Part shown: positions 36,928 through 45,807 of the stretch, in pieces
Layout: every line of letters starts with the position of its first letter
How positions within the stretch are numbered: position 1 is the stretch's first letter
Source: Mucilaginibacter sp.
GTDB lineage: Bacteria > Bacteroidota > Bacteroidia > Sphingobacteriales > Sphingobacteriaceae
Reading direction: 5' to 3'
Assembly (NCBI RefSeq): GCF_025359345.1
Contig: NZ_JANYGQ010000008.1
Location: forward strand, 45,099 to 109,098
DNA length: 64,000 nucleotides
Translations under genes and position numbers: made by a program
The notes under the pieces: generated by a model
Told to the model about the DNA's origin: nothing
Database searches by the model: none
What the model saw: only the letters and a program-made list of their open reading frames with translations

Positions 36928-37326
36928 TCATTCAGTTGTTTTGCCATCAAATTTTTCGTCAATAGTTTCTGCATCATTTTTGGTTTTGCGTATGATACCA
37001 TCTTCATGATTAGGGGGTGAATAGATTGTATATAGCTTTAAGTCTTCCTTTTCTGATGTATTTATAACATTATGTTTTGCGCCGGCAGGAACTGTAACCG
37101 CATCCCCAGCCTTAACCTCATATTCATTGCCATCAATAATGCATTTACCCGTTCCGCTTTCAAAACGAAAGAATTGATCATTTTTTTCATGAGTTTCCAT
37201 GCCAATTTCTTCTTTTGGCAAAAGGCTCATTAATACGATCTGGCTATATTTGGCAGTATACAAAACTTTGCGAAAATTGCTGTTTTCCAAAGTTTCCTTT
37301 TCTATATTAGTTTTAAATCCGTGCAT
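36928..37326 (-). CDS. Cupin-domain protein
   Basis: The product has 132 residues. A single cupin barrel (about 30-110) is visible: GMETHEKNDQFFRFESGTG is cupin motif 1 with a His and a Gln in the metal-binding places, and VPAGAKHNV is motif 2 with the last His. It has no signal peptide. The metal and substrate are unknown; small cupins of this type are often sugar isomerase-like or stress proteins. It is 17 bp downstream of the CheB-domain gene on the same strand, so they are likely co-transcribed. Confidence 0.85.
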   Translation of the reverse strand: MHGFKTNIEKETLENSNFRKVLYTAKYSQIVLMSLLPKEEIGMETHEKNDQFFRFESGTGKCIIDGNEYEVKAGDAVTVPAGAKHNVINTSEKEDLKLYTIYSPPNHEDGIIRKTKNDAETIDEKFDGKTTE

Positions 37327-37343
37327 AATATTAATTTAAGTTA

Positions 37344-37925
37344 TTATTTATCGTTAAACGCTTTTACACTTTTAATTACTTGCTCAGGCATCTTTTTGGG
37401 GGCCAGGATAAAATCTGCGTACCCTGAGTCGATCACACCTTCCGGCATACTTTCCTCTTTCGCACTTGAAGGTTCTTGTGCTATTATTACCCCGCCGTTT
37501 TTCGAAATGGCTACTATACCTTTCGTTCCATCTTTTCCCAGGCCGGATAAAATAATAGCGATGATATTAAAGCTGTGATTGTGTGCCAACGAATTGAAAA
37601 AGATGTCAATAGCCCGGTTCACTTTAATGTCCAGGTCCCTTGGCTTCAATACAAGCCTTTCGCCTTCTATCGTCATTACTTTATTCTCCGGCATCACGTA
37701 AACTTTATCCGGCATAATTTCCGTATCTTCTTCCACTTCACATACCTCAATCGCCGCATGTTTCTGTATCATAGACGTTAGAAGGCTTTTTATATGCGGA
37801 TAGAGGTGGGTCGTTATCACATAGGATACACCATCAGGCAGTGTATTGTCAAAAAAATCAAAAAGCGCGTCAGTGCCACCGGCGGAAGCACCTAATGCAA
37901 TAAGCGTTTTCTTTTTCATAGGCAT
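37344..37925 (-). CDS. Stand-alone CheB methylesterase domain
   Basis: The product has 193 residues, only the catalytic domain of CheB without the receiver. The triad is present: Ser14 in GASAGG, His40 in ITTHLYPH and Asp132 in LSGLGKDGTKG. The Ser-His spacing equals that of classical CheB. CheB removes methyl groups from chemoreceptors, but no chemoreceptor, CheR or other che gene is in the window. In Bacteroidota, free CheB domains often accompany stress-type signalling proteins, so a non-chemotactic role is likely. It is paired with the cupin gene. Confidence 0.88.
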   Translation of the reverse strand: MPMKKKTLIALGASAGGTDALFDFFDNTLPDGVSYVITTHLYPHIKSLLTSMIQKHAAIEVCEVEEDTEIMPDKVYVMPENKVMTIEGERLVLKPRDLDIKVNRAIDIFFNSLAHNHSFNIIAIILSGLGKDGTKGIVAISKNGGVIIAQEPSSAKEESMPEGVIDSGYADFILAPKKMPEQVIKSVKAFNDK

Positions 37926-38252
37926 TTAAATAAATACAGTTACACAAAGAGGTTACTTGACTCTTCTTAAAAATCGTCACCCTCAATGGTAACCGGATCA
38001 AATAATTCATTTATCTGATCCCAAAAAATCCCATTAGTGATTTGCTTATCACAGTTTGTTTAATAAAAACAAAGTTATAACAACGCAGCAACGGAAAAGT
38101 GAGGAACATCATTGCTTTTTTTGCTTTTCGTCATTTCTGCCGGTGCGCCCTTATTTAACTTTGACCGATGTTTAAATTTTAATGAAATAAAAACTGAATA
38201 ATCTGCACCATAGTGAAAACTTCAGCTTAAAGAAGCATCCTTTGAAAAAACC
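37926..38252. other. Divergent promoter region between CheB-domain and eRF1-like genes
   Basis: About 327 AT-rich bases. On the minus strand TAACTTTG at 38070-38077 fits the -7 consensus and could serve the cheB-cupin operon with a long leader. No gene is seen. Confidence 0.4.
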
Positions 38253-38648
38253 ATGAAAACAGCAAGCAATTTAGGTATCTGGATGGATCATCAAACCGCC
38301 CATTTAATGGAGTTTACCACAGATCCTATTCAAACAACAACCATCGACTCCAAATTTACGCACGAGGAAAAAGAACAAACACTCGGGCGAAGCGAAAACC
38401 TGATGCATAATAAAGAGCAGCATGAACAGGCGGATTATTACCGCGAACTGGGTGAGCACATCAGGCATTACGATCATGTGCTGCTCTTTGGCCCAACCGA
38501 CGCCAAAGTGGAGTTACTGAACAGTTTAAGAAAGGACCATCGTTTTGCAGATATCGTGATTGAAGTAGAGCAGGCCGATAAAATGACCGCCAATCAACAG
38601 CACGCGTATGTTAAAGCCTATTTTTCAAAAAGACTGACACTCATTTAA
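38253..38648 (+). CDS. eRF1-like (BaeRF-type) small protein
   Basis: The product has 131 residues. The opening LGIWMDHQTAHLMEF and the later VLLFGPTDAKVELLNSL with DIVIEVEQADKMT resemble domain 3 of archaeo-eukaryotic release factor-like (BaeRF) proteins, which are scattered in bacteria and of unclear function. No catalytic GGQ motif is present, as expected for an isolated domain 3. It lies 61 bp upstream of arsA on the same strand and is probably co-transcribed with it. The assignment is by pattern and is moderate. Confidence 0.6.
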   Translation: MKTASNLGIWMDHQTAHLMEFTTDPIQTTTIDSKFTHEEKEQTLGRSENLMHNKEQHEQADYYRELGEHIRHYDHVLLFGPTDAKVELLNSLRKDHRFADIVIEVEQADKMTANQQHAYVKAYFSKRLTLI

Positions 38649-38709
38649 AAGATCAGTTATTCATGACCGCTGTCGCCAGGTGATTTATGAGAAAATAATG
38701 TCGCAATAA

Positions 38710-40515
38710 ATGGAAGTAACAAAAACTAATGAAGTTTACGAATCCAGGTTTCTTTTTTTTACAGGAAAAGGCGGAGTAGGTAAAACCACGCTAGCCTGTG
38801 CTACTGCGGTGGACATTGCAGATAAAGGTAAAAAAGTGCTTTTGATCAGCACAGATCCCGCCTCCAATTTGGAAGATGTATTAGGCACCCCTGTAGGCGA
38901 TAAAATAACCCCTCATAAAAATTTAAACAACCTATTCACCATAAATATCAATCCGGAGATTTCGGCAGAAGAATATCGTACCAGGGTGACAGACCCACTT
39001 AAGGAAATTGTATCTGCCGAAGAAATTAAAAAAATCAGGGAAGGACTATCCGGAGCTTGTACCACTGAAATTGCATCGTTTGACGAGTTTTCACGGTTTA
39101 TTACCGGGGAGGGGCTTTCAGAAATATTTGATACGGTCATATTCGATACAGCGCCGACCGGGCATACCATTCGCCTCCTGGAATTGCCCGCTGCCTGGGA
39201 GAATTTTCTTGGGAACAATCCTAACGGCGCTTCCTGCATAGGGCCTTCTTCCGCCTTAAAAAGCAGTAAAGAAAGATATGAAAAGGTGGTGTCGAGCTTA
39301 AGGGATGCCTTGCAAACTACTTTTTACCTGGTTACTCGCCCCGAAACCTCATCGTTGAAAGAAGCAGCAAAAACAAGCCAGGAGCTGATCGACTTAGGAA
39401 TGACCAATCAAAGATTATTAATTAACGGAGTATTTCAAGCAACGGACAAAACAGATACGGTTGCGCTGCAAATTGAAAAGATAGCGGAAAAGGAATTACT
39501 TGAAATGCCCGGGACGTTAAAAAGCTTAGCGTCTATAAATTATCCCTTGTTGCCCTACAATGTACTGGGCCTGGAAAAACTACGATCTGTATTTAACGGT
39601 GACCTACAAAGGAAAATTGCAACAGTTGAGACCTCAAACTTAAATGATATTAACTATCCGCTGAGTAATTTGAGGGAATTAGTTGATGAACTTGAAAAAA
39701 ATAATGACGGCGGCTTAATTATGACCATGGGAAAAGGCGGGGTGGGTAAAACAATAGTAGCTGCGTCAATAGCAACAATTTTAGCCCACCGTGGGCACAC
39801 GGTTCTTTTAACCACAACCGATCCGGCTGCACATATAAAAGACTTCATGAACCAATTAGCTATCATTCCGGAAAATTTAACGGTTGAAAGGATTGATCCG
39901 AAAATTGAAACGAAGAATTACGTAGATAAAATTGCCGCCCAGAAAGGAAAGAATTTGGATGAGGAAGGTAAAAAACTATTGCTTGAGGACCTTAAATCGC
40001 CCTGCACAGAGGAAGTAGCTGTATTCCACGCATTTTCTAAAGCTATTCAGCGCGCTAAGCGGCAGTTTGTGGTTATGGATACGGCACCAACAGGCCATAC
40101 ATTACTGTTACTTGATACAACCGGTAGTTACCATAAGGAAATTATGAAAAATATAGCTGTAGATTCCGGAAAGATCACGACACCCTATATGTTATTGCAG
40201 GATAGCAATTTTGCAAAGATTCTGTTAGTCGCTTTACCGGAAACAACCCCGATGAGAGAAGCTGAAGCACTTCAGAATGATTTGAAAAGAGCGGGGATTG
40301 TTCCTTATGCATGGGTCATCAACCAATGTCTATCCGCCATAGAAAATTTAAAAGACCCGCTTTTAAAAAAACGGGCGTCATCTGAAGCGCCTATAATCAA
40401 AAATATTGCTGATAATTTGTCAAAAAGAACCTTCGACATTCCATACCTGACCGAAGAAAAACTGCTGCCGGCAATCATTTCACTTTATGATAAAACGGCA
40501 ATACCTGCGACATGA
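38710..40515 (+). CDS. arsA: Arsenite-transporting ATPase ArsA, two-domain form
   Basis: The product has 601 residues with two homologous ATPase halves. The first has Walker A GKGGVGKT (19-26) and DTAPTGHT; the second has GKGGVGKT (341-348) and DTAPTGHT. The three metalloid-binding cysteines of ArsA are all present: Cys117 in LSGACTTEIA, Cys176 in GASCIGP and Cys432 in KSPCTEEVAVF. ArsA powers the ArsB arsenite/antimonite efflux channel. No arsB, arsD, arsR or arsC gene is in the window. It follows the eRF1-like gene and is convergent with the GH43 gene. Confidence 0.92.
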   Translation: MEVTKTNEVYESRFLFFTGKGGVGKTTLACATAVDIADKGKKVLLISTDPASNLEDVLGTPVGDKITPHKNLNNLFTININPEISAEEYRTRVTDPLKEIVSAEEIKKIREGLSGACTTEIASFDEFSRFITGEGLSEIFDTVIFDTAPTGHTIRLLELPAAWENFLGNNPNGASCIGPSSALKSSKERYEKVVSSLRDALQTTFYLVTRPETSSLKEAAKTSQELIDLGMTNQRLLINGVFQATDKTDTVALQIEKIAEKELLEMPGTLKSLASINYPLLPYNVLGLEKLRSVFNGDLQRKIATVETSNLNDINYPLSNLRELVDELEKNNDGGLIMTMGKGGVGKTIVAASIATILAHRGHTVLLTTTDPAAHIKDFMNQLAIIPENLTVERIDPKIETKNYVDKIAAQKGKNLDEEGKKLLLEDLKSPCTEEVAVFHAFSKAIQRAKRQFVVMDTAPTGHTLLLLDTTGSYHKEIMKNIAVDSGKITTPYMLLQDSNFAKILLVALPETTPMREAEALQNDLKRAGIVPYAWVINQCLSAIENLKDPLLKKRASSEAPIIKNIADNLSKRTFDIPYLTEEKLLPAIISLYDKTAIPAT

Positions 40516-40607
40516 CATTTTAGCGGTGTATGAAGTTACTAACTACCTGCGGGGACATGTCTGTAACAAGCACTGCAATTATCGTCTTTCCTTTATTTTC
40601 CACCCTA

Positions 40608-41624
40608 TCACTCCCCGGCATAACGCCACGTCCCGGCTTTCACATCCAAAATCCAGGGCTTCGGTTCCGGCAGCCACAGCTTCCCGTCGCCTATTTTTAC
40701 CGGCATCCACAAATAGCGCGAATCCCACAATTTAGCCGGATCCCATTTATCGCCCATAAAAATTACGGTGGTATCTTTTTTACCGGTTATTTTAATAAAC
40801 ATGGTTGATTGTGCCCCGTAAGTTTTGGCAGCAGGGGGCGCTATATCAGTAAACTCATTCCAGGGCCCCGCCAGCGACACCGCCGTAGCCACCTTATTCG
40901 GGTTAGGCGACCACCCAGTTAACGCGGAACCCACCGCATAGTATAGTCCTTTATAATGCACTATGGCCCCGCCCTCCAAAGGCAGGTGGATAAACGAAAC
41001 CTCTTTCTCCACATTCAAATAATCGGCAGAAAGTTTGGCGATATAAAACCCGCCGGAGGGGCGGCATTCAAATACCAGGTAGGCGCTGCCATCATCGTCG
41101 ATAAACTGTCCTATATCACGGCTCTCTTTTTCCAGCGGCCTGAACGAGCGTACATATTTAAACGGCCCTGTTGCTTTATCGCTTACCGCTACACCCACCC
41201 GGGCGTAATCATAGGCCCATTTATTATGCGATATGCCTTTAATGCCGCCGTCGAGGTGCATATACATCACAAACTTTTTGGTTTGGGCATTGTAATAAAC
41301 CTTGGGCCTTTCCAGCACCCAACGGCCGGTGAGCATGGAGTCGGGTTTGGCCAGCGCGATGGCATCGCCGTTAAACTTCCAGTTCATTAAGTCGGTTGAT
41401 GAATAGCAGCTTACATAGCGGTAGTTGGTATCCAAGCCCTGCCGGCGTTCTTCGCCATACCAATACCAGGTGTTTTTTAGCTTTATAATGCCGCCGCCGT
41501 GCGCCTGTATATGCTGGCCATCGTTATCGGGCCAAATTTCGCCGGGCCTTATGGCCTGTTGCTTTTGGGCTATAACGGGTAAAACACACGCAAGGATAAA
41601 TACCAGGCAAAACAGTCTTTTCAT
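40608..41624 (-). CDS. Glycoside hydrolase family 43 protein, exported
   Basis: The product has 338 residues with a signal peptide (ends VIAQ). The five-bladed propeller start IWPDNDGQHIQAHGGGIIKL with NTWYWYGEE matches GH43 enzymes of the galactanase-like group. WVLERPKVYYN and GQFIDDDGSAYLVFE carry the probable acidic residues. It probably releases sugars such as galactose, arabinose or xylose from plant polysaccharides in the periplasm; the precise linkage is not decidable. A -7 element (TATCTTTG, minus strand, 41672-41679) lies 48 bases before the start. A short fragment copy lies at 36794. Confidence 0.85.
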   Translation of the reverse strand: MKRLFCLVFILACVLPVIAQKQQAIRPGEIWPDNDGQHIQAHGGGIIKLKNTWYWYGEERRQGLDTNYRYVSCYSSTDLMNWKFNGDAIALAKPDSMLTGRWVLERPKVYYNAQTKKFVMYMHLDGGIKGISHNKWAYDYARVGVAVSDKATGPFKYVRSFRPLEKESRDIGQFIDDDGSAYLVFECRPSGGFYIAKLSADYLNVEKEVSFIHLPLEGGAIVHYKGLYYAVGSALTGWSPNPNKVATAVSLAGPWNEFTDIAPPAAKTYGAQSTMFIKITGKKDTTVIFMGDKWDPAKLWDSRYLWMPVKIGDGKLWLPEPKPWILDVKAGTWRYAGE

Positions 41625-41671
41625 CGTCTTTTAGTTTGAGTGACAGGGATACGTTAACAAACCGTACCCCA

Positions 41672-41679
41672 CAAAGATA
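41672..41679 (-). promoter_or_regulatory. GH43 -7 element (TATCTTTG)
   Basis: On the minus strand TATCTTTG fits TAnnTTTG and leaves a leader of roughly 40-48 bases before the GH43 ATG at 41624. A -33 box is not evident. Confidence 0.4.
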
Positions 41680-41795
41680 GGGGCAGGGGGCATTAGTTTA
41701 TGTAGTGTCTTTGTGACAATTAATAAAATTCACCCATGTTGATGTTCCGAAGGCTGAAAAAGCGCGGGAATGTGCGGTTCCCTCCCTTTTTCGCC

Positions 41796-41819
41796 CTTGT
41801 TGGTGTTGTCACCAACAAG
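41796..41819. repeat. Hairpin, left member of an inverted pair
   Basis: CTTGTTGGTG, loop TTGT, CACCAACAAG: a perfect 10-bp stem. Its reverse complement is nearly identical to the hairpin at 41892-41915, including the loop (ACAA). Confidence 0.75.
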
Positions 41820-41891
41820 CAGGATGAATATTGTGATGTACAAAGAGCCCGCGTAATCTGCCGGCTTATTGGATATCACAACCTAATTGGT

Positions 41892-41915
41892 TTTGTTGGT
41901 GACAACACCAACAAA
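41892..41915. repeat. Hairpin, right member of an inverted pair
   Basis: TTTGTTGGTG, loop ACAA, CACCAACAAA: a perfect 10-bp stem. With the left member it encloses about 72 bp, as in bacterial interspersed mosaic (REP pair) elements. Confidence 0.75.
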
Positions 41916-41959
41916 GGCGGAAGTGCAATTGGTTTTAACAGGGCTCTTCCTGTTGCAAA

Positions 41960-43087
41960 TTACTCTTCTGCGGTCTGCACTTTTTTCTTCCGGGTGGTCA
42001 GTCTCCTGGCTAACTTGTTTTGTTTTTTTTCTTCGTCTCCTAAAATAATGCCCCAGGGGTGCAGGCTTTCCACCCGATCGAAAATGATCTTGAGCACCGC
42101 AATAACCGGGATGGAGAGGAACATGCCGGAAATTCCCCAGAACATTTCGCCGATGACCACCCCAAGGATAGTAACCAGGGCGTTGATCCGGACCTTGGAG
42201 CCCACCACCAGCGGCAACACAATATTACTGTCGACCAGGTGTGTAATCACAAAGGCTATCAACACATAAATTACTACAGTGCTGTCCTGCGAAGTACCCA
42301 GCGTTACGGTGGCGCTCAATACCATCGAGGAAAAAATACCGAAATAGGGTATAAGGTTAAAAATGCCGGTGATCAGCCCCAATAAAATGGCATACTTTAC
42401 CCCCAGCACAGAAAGCGTTACGCTCACTGCAATGGCTACTATCGCCATTTCAATCAACAAGCCGGTGATGTATTTACGGATAATCATCTGTACCTGCTCT
42501 ATAATTTCATGCACTTTTGCTTTATTTTCTTCCAGGAACACCGATACCAGGAATTTCATGATGAGTTTGCGGTAGAGCAGGAAGAAGAAGGTATAGATAA
42601 ATGTAAATACGAGGAATAAGACCATAGACGAGAGCGACAGCAATGTGGTACCCACTGCGGCTGCGTCGGGTGCGGTTACTTTGCTGGTGGCGGTATTAAC
42701 CACGTTAAGCTGTTTGCGGCGAGTAATATGAAAATGCTCGGACACCCAGCCCCTGAAATTATACATCGACCGGCTGATCTGCGCCTGGAATGCGGGCCAA
42801 TCGCTCACCAGGTCTGCTATCTGCGAGCCAATAACATAGATGATAACCCCAACTACGGATAAAAATAATACTACAGCGATCATGGACGCGGCGCTTCGGG
42901 GCAAATGCATTTTTAGCTCAAAAAACCTGGCCAGCGGCAATAATAATATGGAGAACAAACAGGAAAATAACAAAGGCGACAGGATTTCCTTCCCCAGGAT
43001 GACCAGGCAACCGATGGCAAAAAGGCTAAAGAGCACACAAGCCAGTTTGATATAAAATGGTAGTTGGGTAAAAGTTTTCAGGTCCAT
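41960..43087 (-). CDS. AI-2E-family (PerM/TqsA-type) membrane transporter
   Basis: The product has 375 residues with about eight hydrophobic segments. The first pair (FYIKLACVLFSLFAIGCLVIL, LSPLLFSCLFSILLLPLARFFE), the central soluble stretch (residues 90-145) and the C-terminal GLITGIFNLIPYFG, HLVDSNIVLPLVVGSKVRINAL and GISGMFLSIPVIAVLKI blocks fit the AI-2E transporter family. Members export autoinducer-2 or act as Na+/H+ antiporters or permeases; the substrate is not predictable here. The tail is basic (RRLTTRKKKVQ). It is a single gene downstream of the DoxX-like gene. Confidence 0.9.
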   Translation of the reverse strand: MDLKTFTQLPFYIKLACVLFSLFAIGCLVILGKEILSPLLFSCLFSILLLPLARFFELKMHLPRSAASMIAVVLFLSVVGVIIYVIGSQIADLVSDWPAFQAQISRSMYNFRGWVSEHFHITRRKQLNVVNTATSKVTAPDAAAVGTTLLSLSSMVLFLVFTFIYTFFFLLYRKLIMKFLVSVFLEENKAKVHEIIEQVQMIIRKYITGLLIEMAIVAIAVSVTLSVLGVKYAILLGLITGIFNLIPYFGIFSSMVLSATVTLGTSQDSTVVIYVLIAFVITHLVDSNIVLPLVVGSKVRINALVTILGVVIGEMFWGISGMFLSIPVIAVLKIIFDRVESLHPWGIILGDEEKKQNKLARRLTTRKKKVQTAEE

Positions 43088-43215
43088 ATAAATAATGTTG
43101 ATGATGTATTACGCTTTGGTAATGAAATTGTTTGCCCGAATTTGTGAAGTCGGAATTACATTGCCGTCGAAGAAATTTTCGCCAATAAACAAAGCGGGCT
43201 TAACCACTAGTAAAT

Positions 43216-44508
43216 CTACCTGTTCTGCTCGCTCAGCCAGTGAAACTGCCTTTCAGCCAGCTGGAAATGCCGTTTTGTTCGTTTAAGCTCCACATACAGG
43301 CTATCCTTGCCCCGCAATCCTGCCAACGTAATGGTGTTGCTATCCGGCGTTGTGTATTTAAACTCAATCATATAATTTTTGGCGTCAAATTTCTTTTTAA
43401 AGCCAAGCATATGTTTGGCGGTGTCTAATCCGTATAAAAAATATCCCCGGTTATACCGCTGTCTGAAAAGTGTATCGTTTGATTTTACACTGCCTAGCCC
43501 GTCCTCAAATATCAGGTCCTGCCAGCGTAGTGTGTCAAGCGGCGAGAACGGTATGTCCTGATTGTTCAGCCGGTACCTGGTAACGGCATACACGCCGTTT
43601 TTTACAGGCTGCTTAGCAACAGTATTTGATGTTGATTGGCTATAGCTTTGGTAAAAAGGCATTACCGCCGCCACTATAATAATCAGGCATTTTAAAACCA
43701 CCCGGGTAACGCGCATCCATTTTTTTGTGTACCTGAAGTGGTATATGGCGCCGACAGGTGCGGGTTTGTTTAGTATAAAAAAGTCAATGAGCCGCCCGCT
43801 TTCATTCGCCAGTAAAAACAGGCAGGTAAACACCATCTGCATCGAAAATATTTTCACAGGGATATCGTAGCAAAGGTTCAGCATCATCACATTCAGGAAT
43901 ACGCCGGTGGCCATCAACACACCCAGCGATACTGTGCGGCGGTTGAGCAGCAATAGCGCGGCTATAAACTCCATCAATCCTGAAAAAAATTGGTATGGCT
44001 GCGAGTATCCTATAAAAAACCACGAAAAACGCATGGGTAACAGGTCGCCAAGCGGTGTGGCCAACTGGTGGAGGTTCGGGAAAATCATCTGCTGGCCAAA
44101 CAGCTTAATGATGCCATAAGTAAACGCCACCAGCACCACGTAGTAGCGGGTAAACAGGCAAAGCCAATAGTTTAGATGGGTGTAATTACTCCGCTTTCTG
44201 TCAAATACCGACCAGATGATGGCACCCAGAACTGCCAAAGCCAAATAAGTCCATAACCGGGCCCACCCCATGGACGTATCGCCGCTGCCATTTTCGGGCA
44301 CCAACACCGGCCGCACATGGAAAAACAGCGCATTTGCCTCAGTTGTCAGCCAGTCGGTAAGTTTGCCATAGTACTGGGTTACAGTACTTACGAAAGGGAT
44401 ACCGTCGAACCAGTTGACAGGCGAAATTTCTAAAGCGAGATAGATAAAAAAGAACCGGAAGATTATTTTTCTCCAAAGCGGCCAGTGCGGGTTTTCGGCA
44501 GTTTGCAT
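43216..44508 (-). CDS. DoxX-like polytopic membrane protein
   Basis: The product has 430 residues. The N-terminal 290 residues carry about seven hydrophobic segments and resemble the DoxX/HTTM-like fold (FSGLMEFIAALLLLNRRTVSLGVL, VFLNVMMLNLCYDIPVK). The C-terminal 130 residues are soluble, with beta strands (NGVYAVTRYRLNNQDIPF, YMIEFKYTTPDSNTITLAGL). Function is unknown. It ends about 130 bp before the AI-2E-type gene on the same strand. An ATG at 44508 gives the usual cytoplasmic N-terminus. Confidence 0.65.
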   Translation of the reverse strand: MQTAENPHWPLWRKIIFRFFFIYLALEISPVNWFDGIPFVSTVTQYYGKLTDWLTTEANALFFHVRPVLVPENGSGDTSMGWARLWTYLALAVLGAIIWSVFDRKRSNYTHLNYWLCLFTRYYVVLVAFTYGIIKLFGQQMIFPNLHQLATPLGDLLPMRFSWFFIGYSQPYQFFSGLMEFIAALLLLNRRTVSLGVLMATGVFLNVMMLNLCYDIPVKIFSMQMVFTCLFLLANESGRLIDFFILNKPAPVGAIYHFRYTKKWMRVTRVVLKCLIIIVAAVMPFYQSYSQSTSNTVAKQPVKNGVYAVTRYRLNNQDIPFSPLDTLRWQDLIFEDGLGSVKSNDTLFRQRYNRGYFLYGLDTAKHMLGFKKKFDAKNYMIEFKYTTPDSNTITLAGLRGKDSLYVELKRTKRHFQLAERQFHWLSEQNR

Positions 44509-44753
44509 AAATTGTAAAAGGTTTTATCAATGAGTTTAACTACTCCCAAATTATAAATTTATTTTAATAATATCGTATTCGCTGTTAATGAGCTTTTTAG
44601 CAAAAAAAAAACCGCAAATCGCAATTTCCAGGCTTTAAAGATAATTTGATAGGGAAATCAACTGAGTCGGAGTTATTTGCAGGGCCTTCGCCGGGCTGTA
44701 CCCTTTAACCAGGTGTTTTGCGAGGTTCTACACAATGCCATTAATTGCCAATT

Positions 44754-45443
44754 TTAAAGTTCCTTTACATACATTGCTTTCACATCGACAACCGTGTACC
44801 GCTGCTTCCCGTGGCAAAGCTGGAGGCCTATATTACCATCCAAAAAGCCTGCATCATGAATAATGTCTATAGTTTTAACGCCATTTAGCCATGCCTGTAT
44901 ATGGTGGCCTTTTGCGACGATGTAATAGCGGTTCCATTCATTGGCTTTTACCAGTTTGACAGCCAGTGAATCGGGGTATTTTTGAACCATTTCTGCACGG
45001 CGCTCTTCCCAAAGCGAGCCCCAGTAACCTTTTCCCATGTCTACCTGGTAGCCGGGTACAATATCGAAACTGGCCGGGTGTACCCGGATACAAACACCGG
45101 AGTTTGCTTCTTCGTTACCCGTCATTTTAATCAGCAGGTTGAGTTCAAAATCCTTGTAGATTTTTTTTGTATAGCCATAGTGATGCTGGTCCTGCGCCTT
45201 AGTTTCGCCATGCAGCACGCCATTGGTCAACTGCCAGTATTGAGCTTCGGCATTCCAGAGCGTGGTATCCAGTAAATTTACCCACCCTTTGCCCGCAGGT
45301 TTATCGTTATAGAACTTACCCGCAGCGGGTATGGTTATTTTTAAAGGGGTATCCTTTTGGGCAGACGCCGTAGAATAAATGGCGGTGATAAAAAGGCTTA
45401 TTGCACACAACTTTACAACGGCAGTTTTGATTGATTGATACAT
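44754..45443 (-). CDS. DUF1080 (3-keto-disaccharide hydrolase-type) exported protein
   Basis: The product has 229 residues with a signal peptide ending TASAQ. The DUF1080 concanavalin-like jelly roll runs from about residue 50: WNAEAQYWQLTNGVLHGE, DFELNLLIKMTGNEEANSGVCIRV, PGYQVDMG, GSLWEERR, WNRYYIVAKGHHIQAWLNGV and GNIGLQLC. Some members hydrolyse 3-keto-glycosides and others only bind sugars. It is a single gene. It lies in the same general area as the GH43 gene but is separated from it by two membrane protein genes. Confidence 0.85.
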   Translation of the reverse strand: MYQSIKTAVVKLCAISLFITAIYSTASAQKDTPLKITIPAAGKFYNDKPAGKGWVNLLDTTLWNAEAQYWQLTNGVLHGETKAQDQHHYGYTKKIYKDFELNLLIKMTGNEEANSGVCIRVHPASFDIVPGYQVDMGKGYWGSLWEERRAEMVQKYPDSLAVKLVKANEWNRYYIVAKGHHIQAWLNGVKTIDIIHDAGFLDGNIGLQLCHGKQRYTVVDVKAMYVKEL

Positions 45444-45576
45444 CGTTAAGGTTGAATTGGTTTACGATTTATTTTATATGTGTAAAATTACCCTTTTCAG
45501 TTGTTTTACAAAGCTGCCCTAATCTATACCTTTATCAGCACTAAAAAAAATAATAAAACCCCGAAAGTTAAGCCTT

Positions 45577-45621
45577 AAAGATAAAAGCCCATCCGCTTTC
45601 AGCGAACAGGCTTTTATCTTT
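45577..45621. terminator. Hairpin, possible terminator of a lost RNA gene
   Basis: A 13-bp perfect stem (AAAGATAAAAGCC and complement) encloses 19 bases with an inner GCT/AGC pair. On the minus strand it lies just downstream of the tRNA-like fragment, as a terminator would. Confidence 0.5.
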
Positions 45622-45625
45622 AAAA

Positions 45626-45643
45626 GTGGAGCCGGAGGGATTT
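45626..45643 (-). other. tRNA/tmRNA 3'-end-like fragment, possible attachment-site remnant
   Basis: On the minus strand AAATCCCTCCGGCTCCAC resembles the T-arm and acceptor end of a tRNA or tmRNA, but no GGTTC T-loop start, anticodon arm or 5' half is present. Such fragments are left at integration sites. No integrase gene is in the window. Confidence 0.35.
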
Positions 45644-45807
45644 GTGCTACCCTTGTACCGAACTGATATTCAATATTTTATAATGGCTTAATTTCTTACT
45701 CACCGAAATACTCACCGCTTTTTCAAACAGATTAATTGCAAATCTTATAGTACAAATATAAGTAAAATGACTTACATAAATGAACTATCAGGGAGACATC
45801 GATATAC

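Larger units (their letters stand above)
41625..41959. other. Intergenic region with a pair of inverted hairpins
   Basis: This gap holds the GH43 promoter (41672-41679) and two hairpins at 41796-41819 and 41892-41915 that are mirror copies of each other. No gene is seen. Confidence 0.55.

Noticed and set aside
41736..42269. Open frame of 177 codons over the end of the AI-2E-type gene
   Set aside because: It starts in the hairpin pair and mostly overlaps the transporter gene on the other strand. No domain is visible.
45626..45780. Minus-strand open frame ending SHYKILNISSVQG as the C-terminus of an integrase
   Set aside because: The fragment is short and has no recombinase motif (no H-x-x-R or catalytic Tyr context), so no integrase remnant can be claimed.
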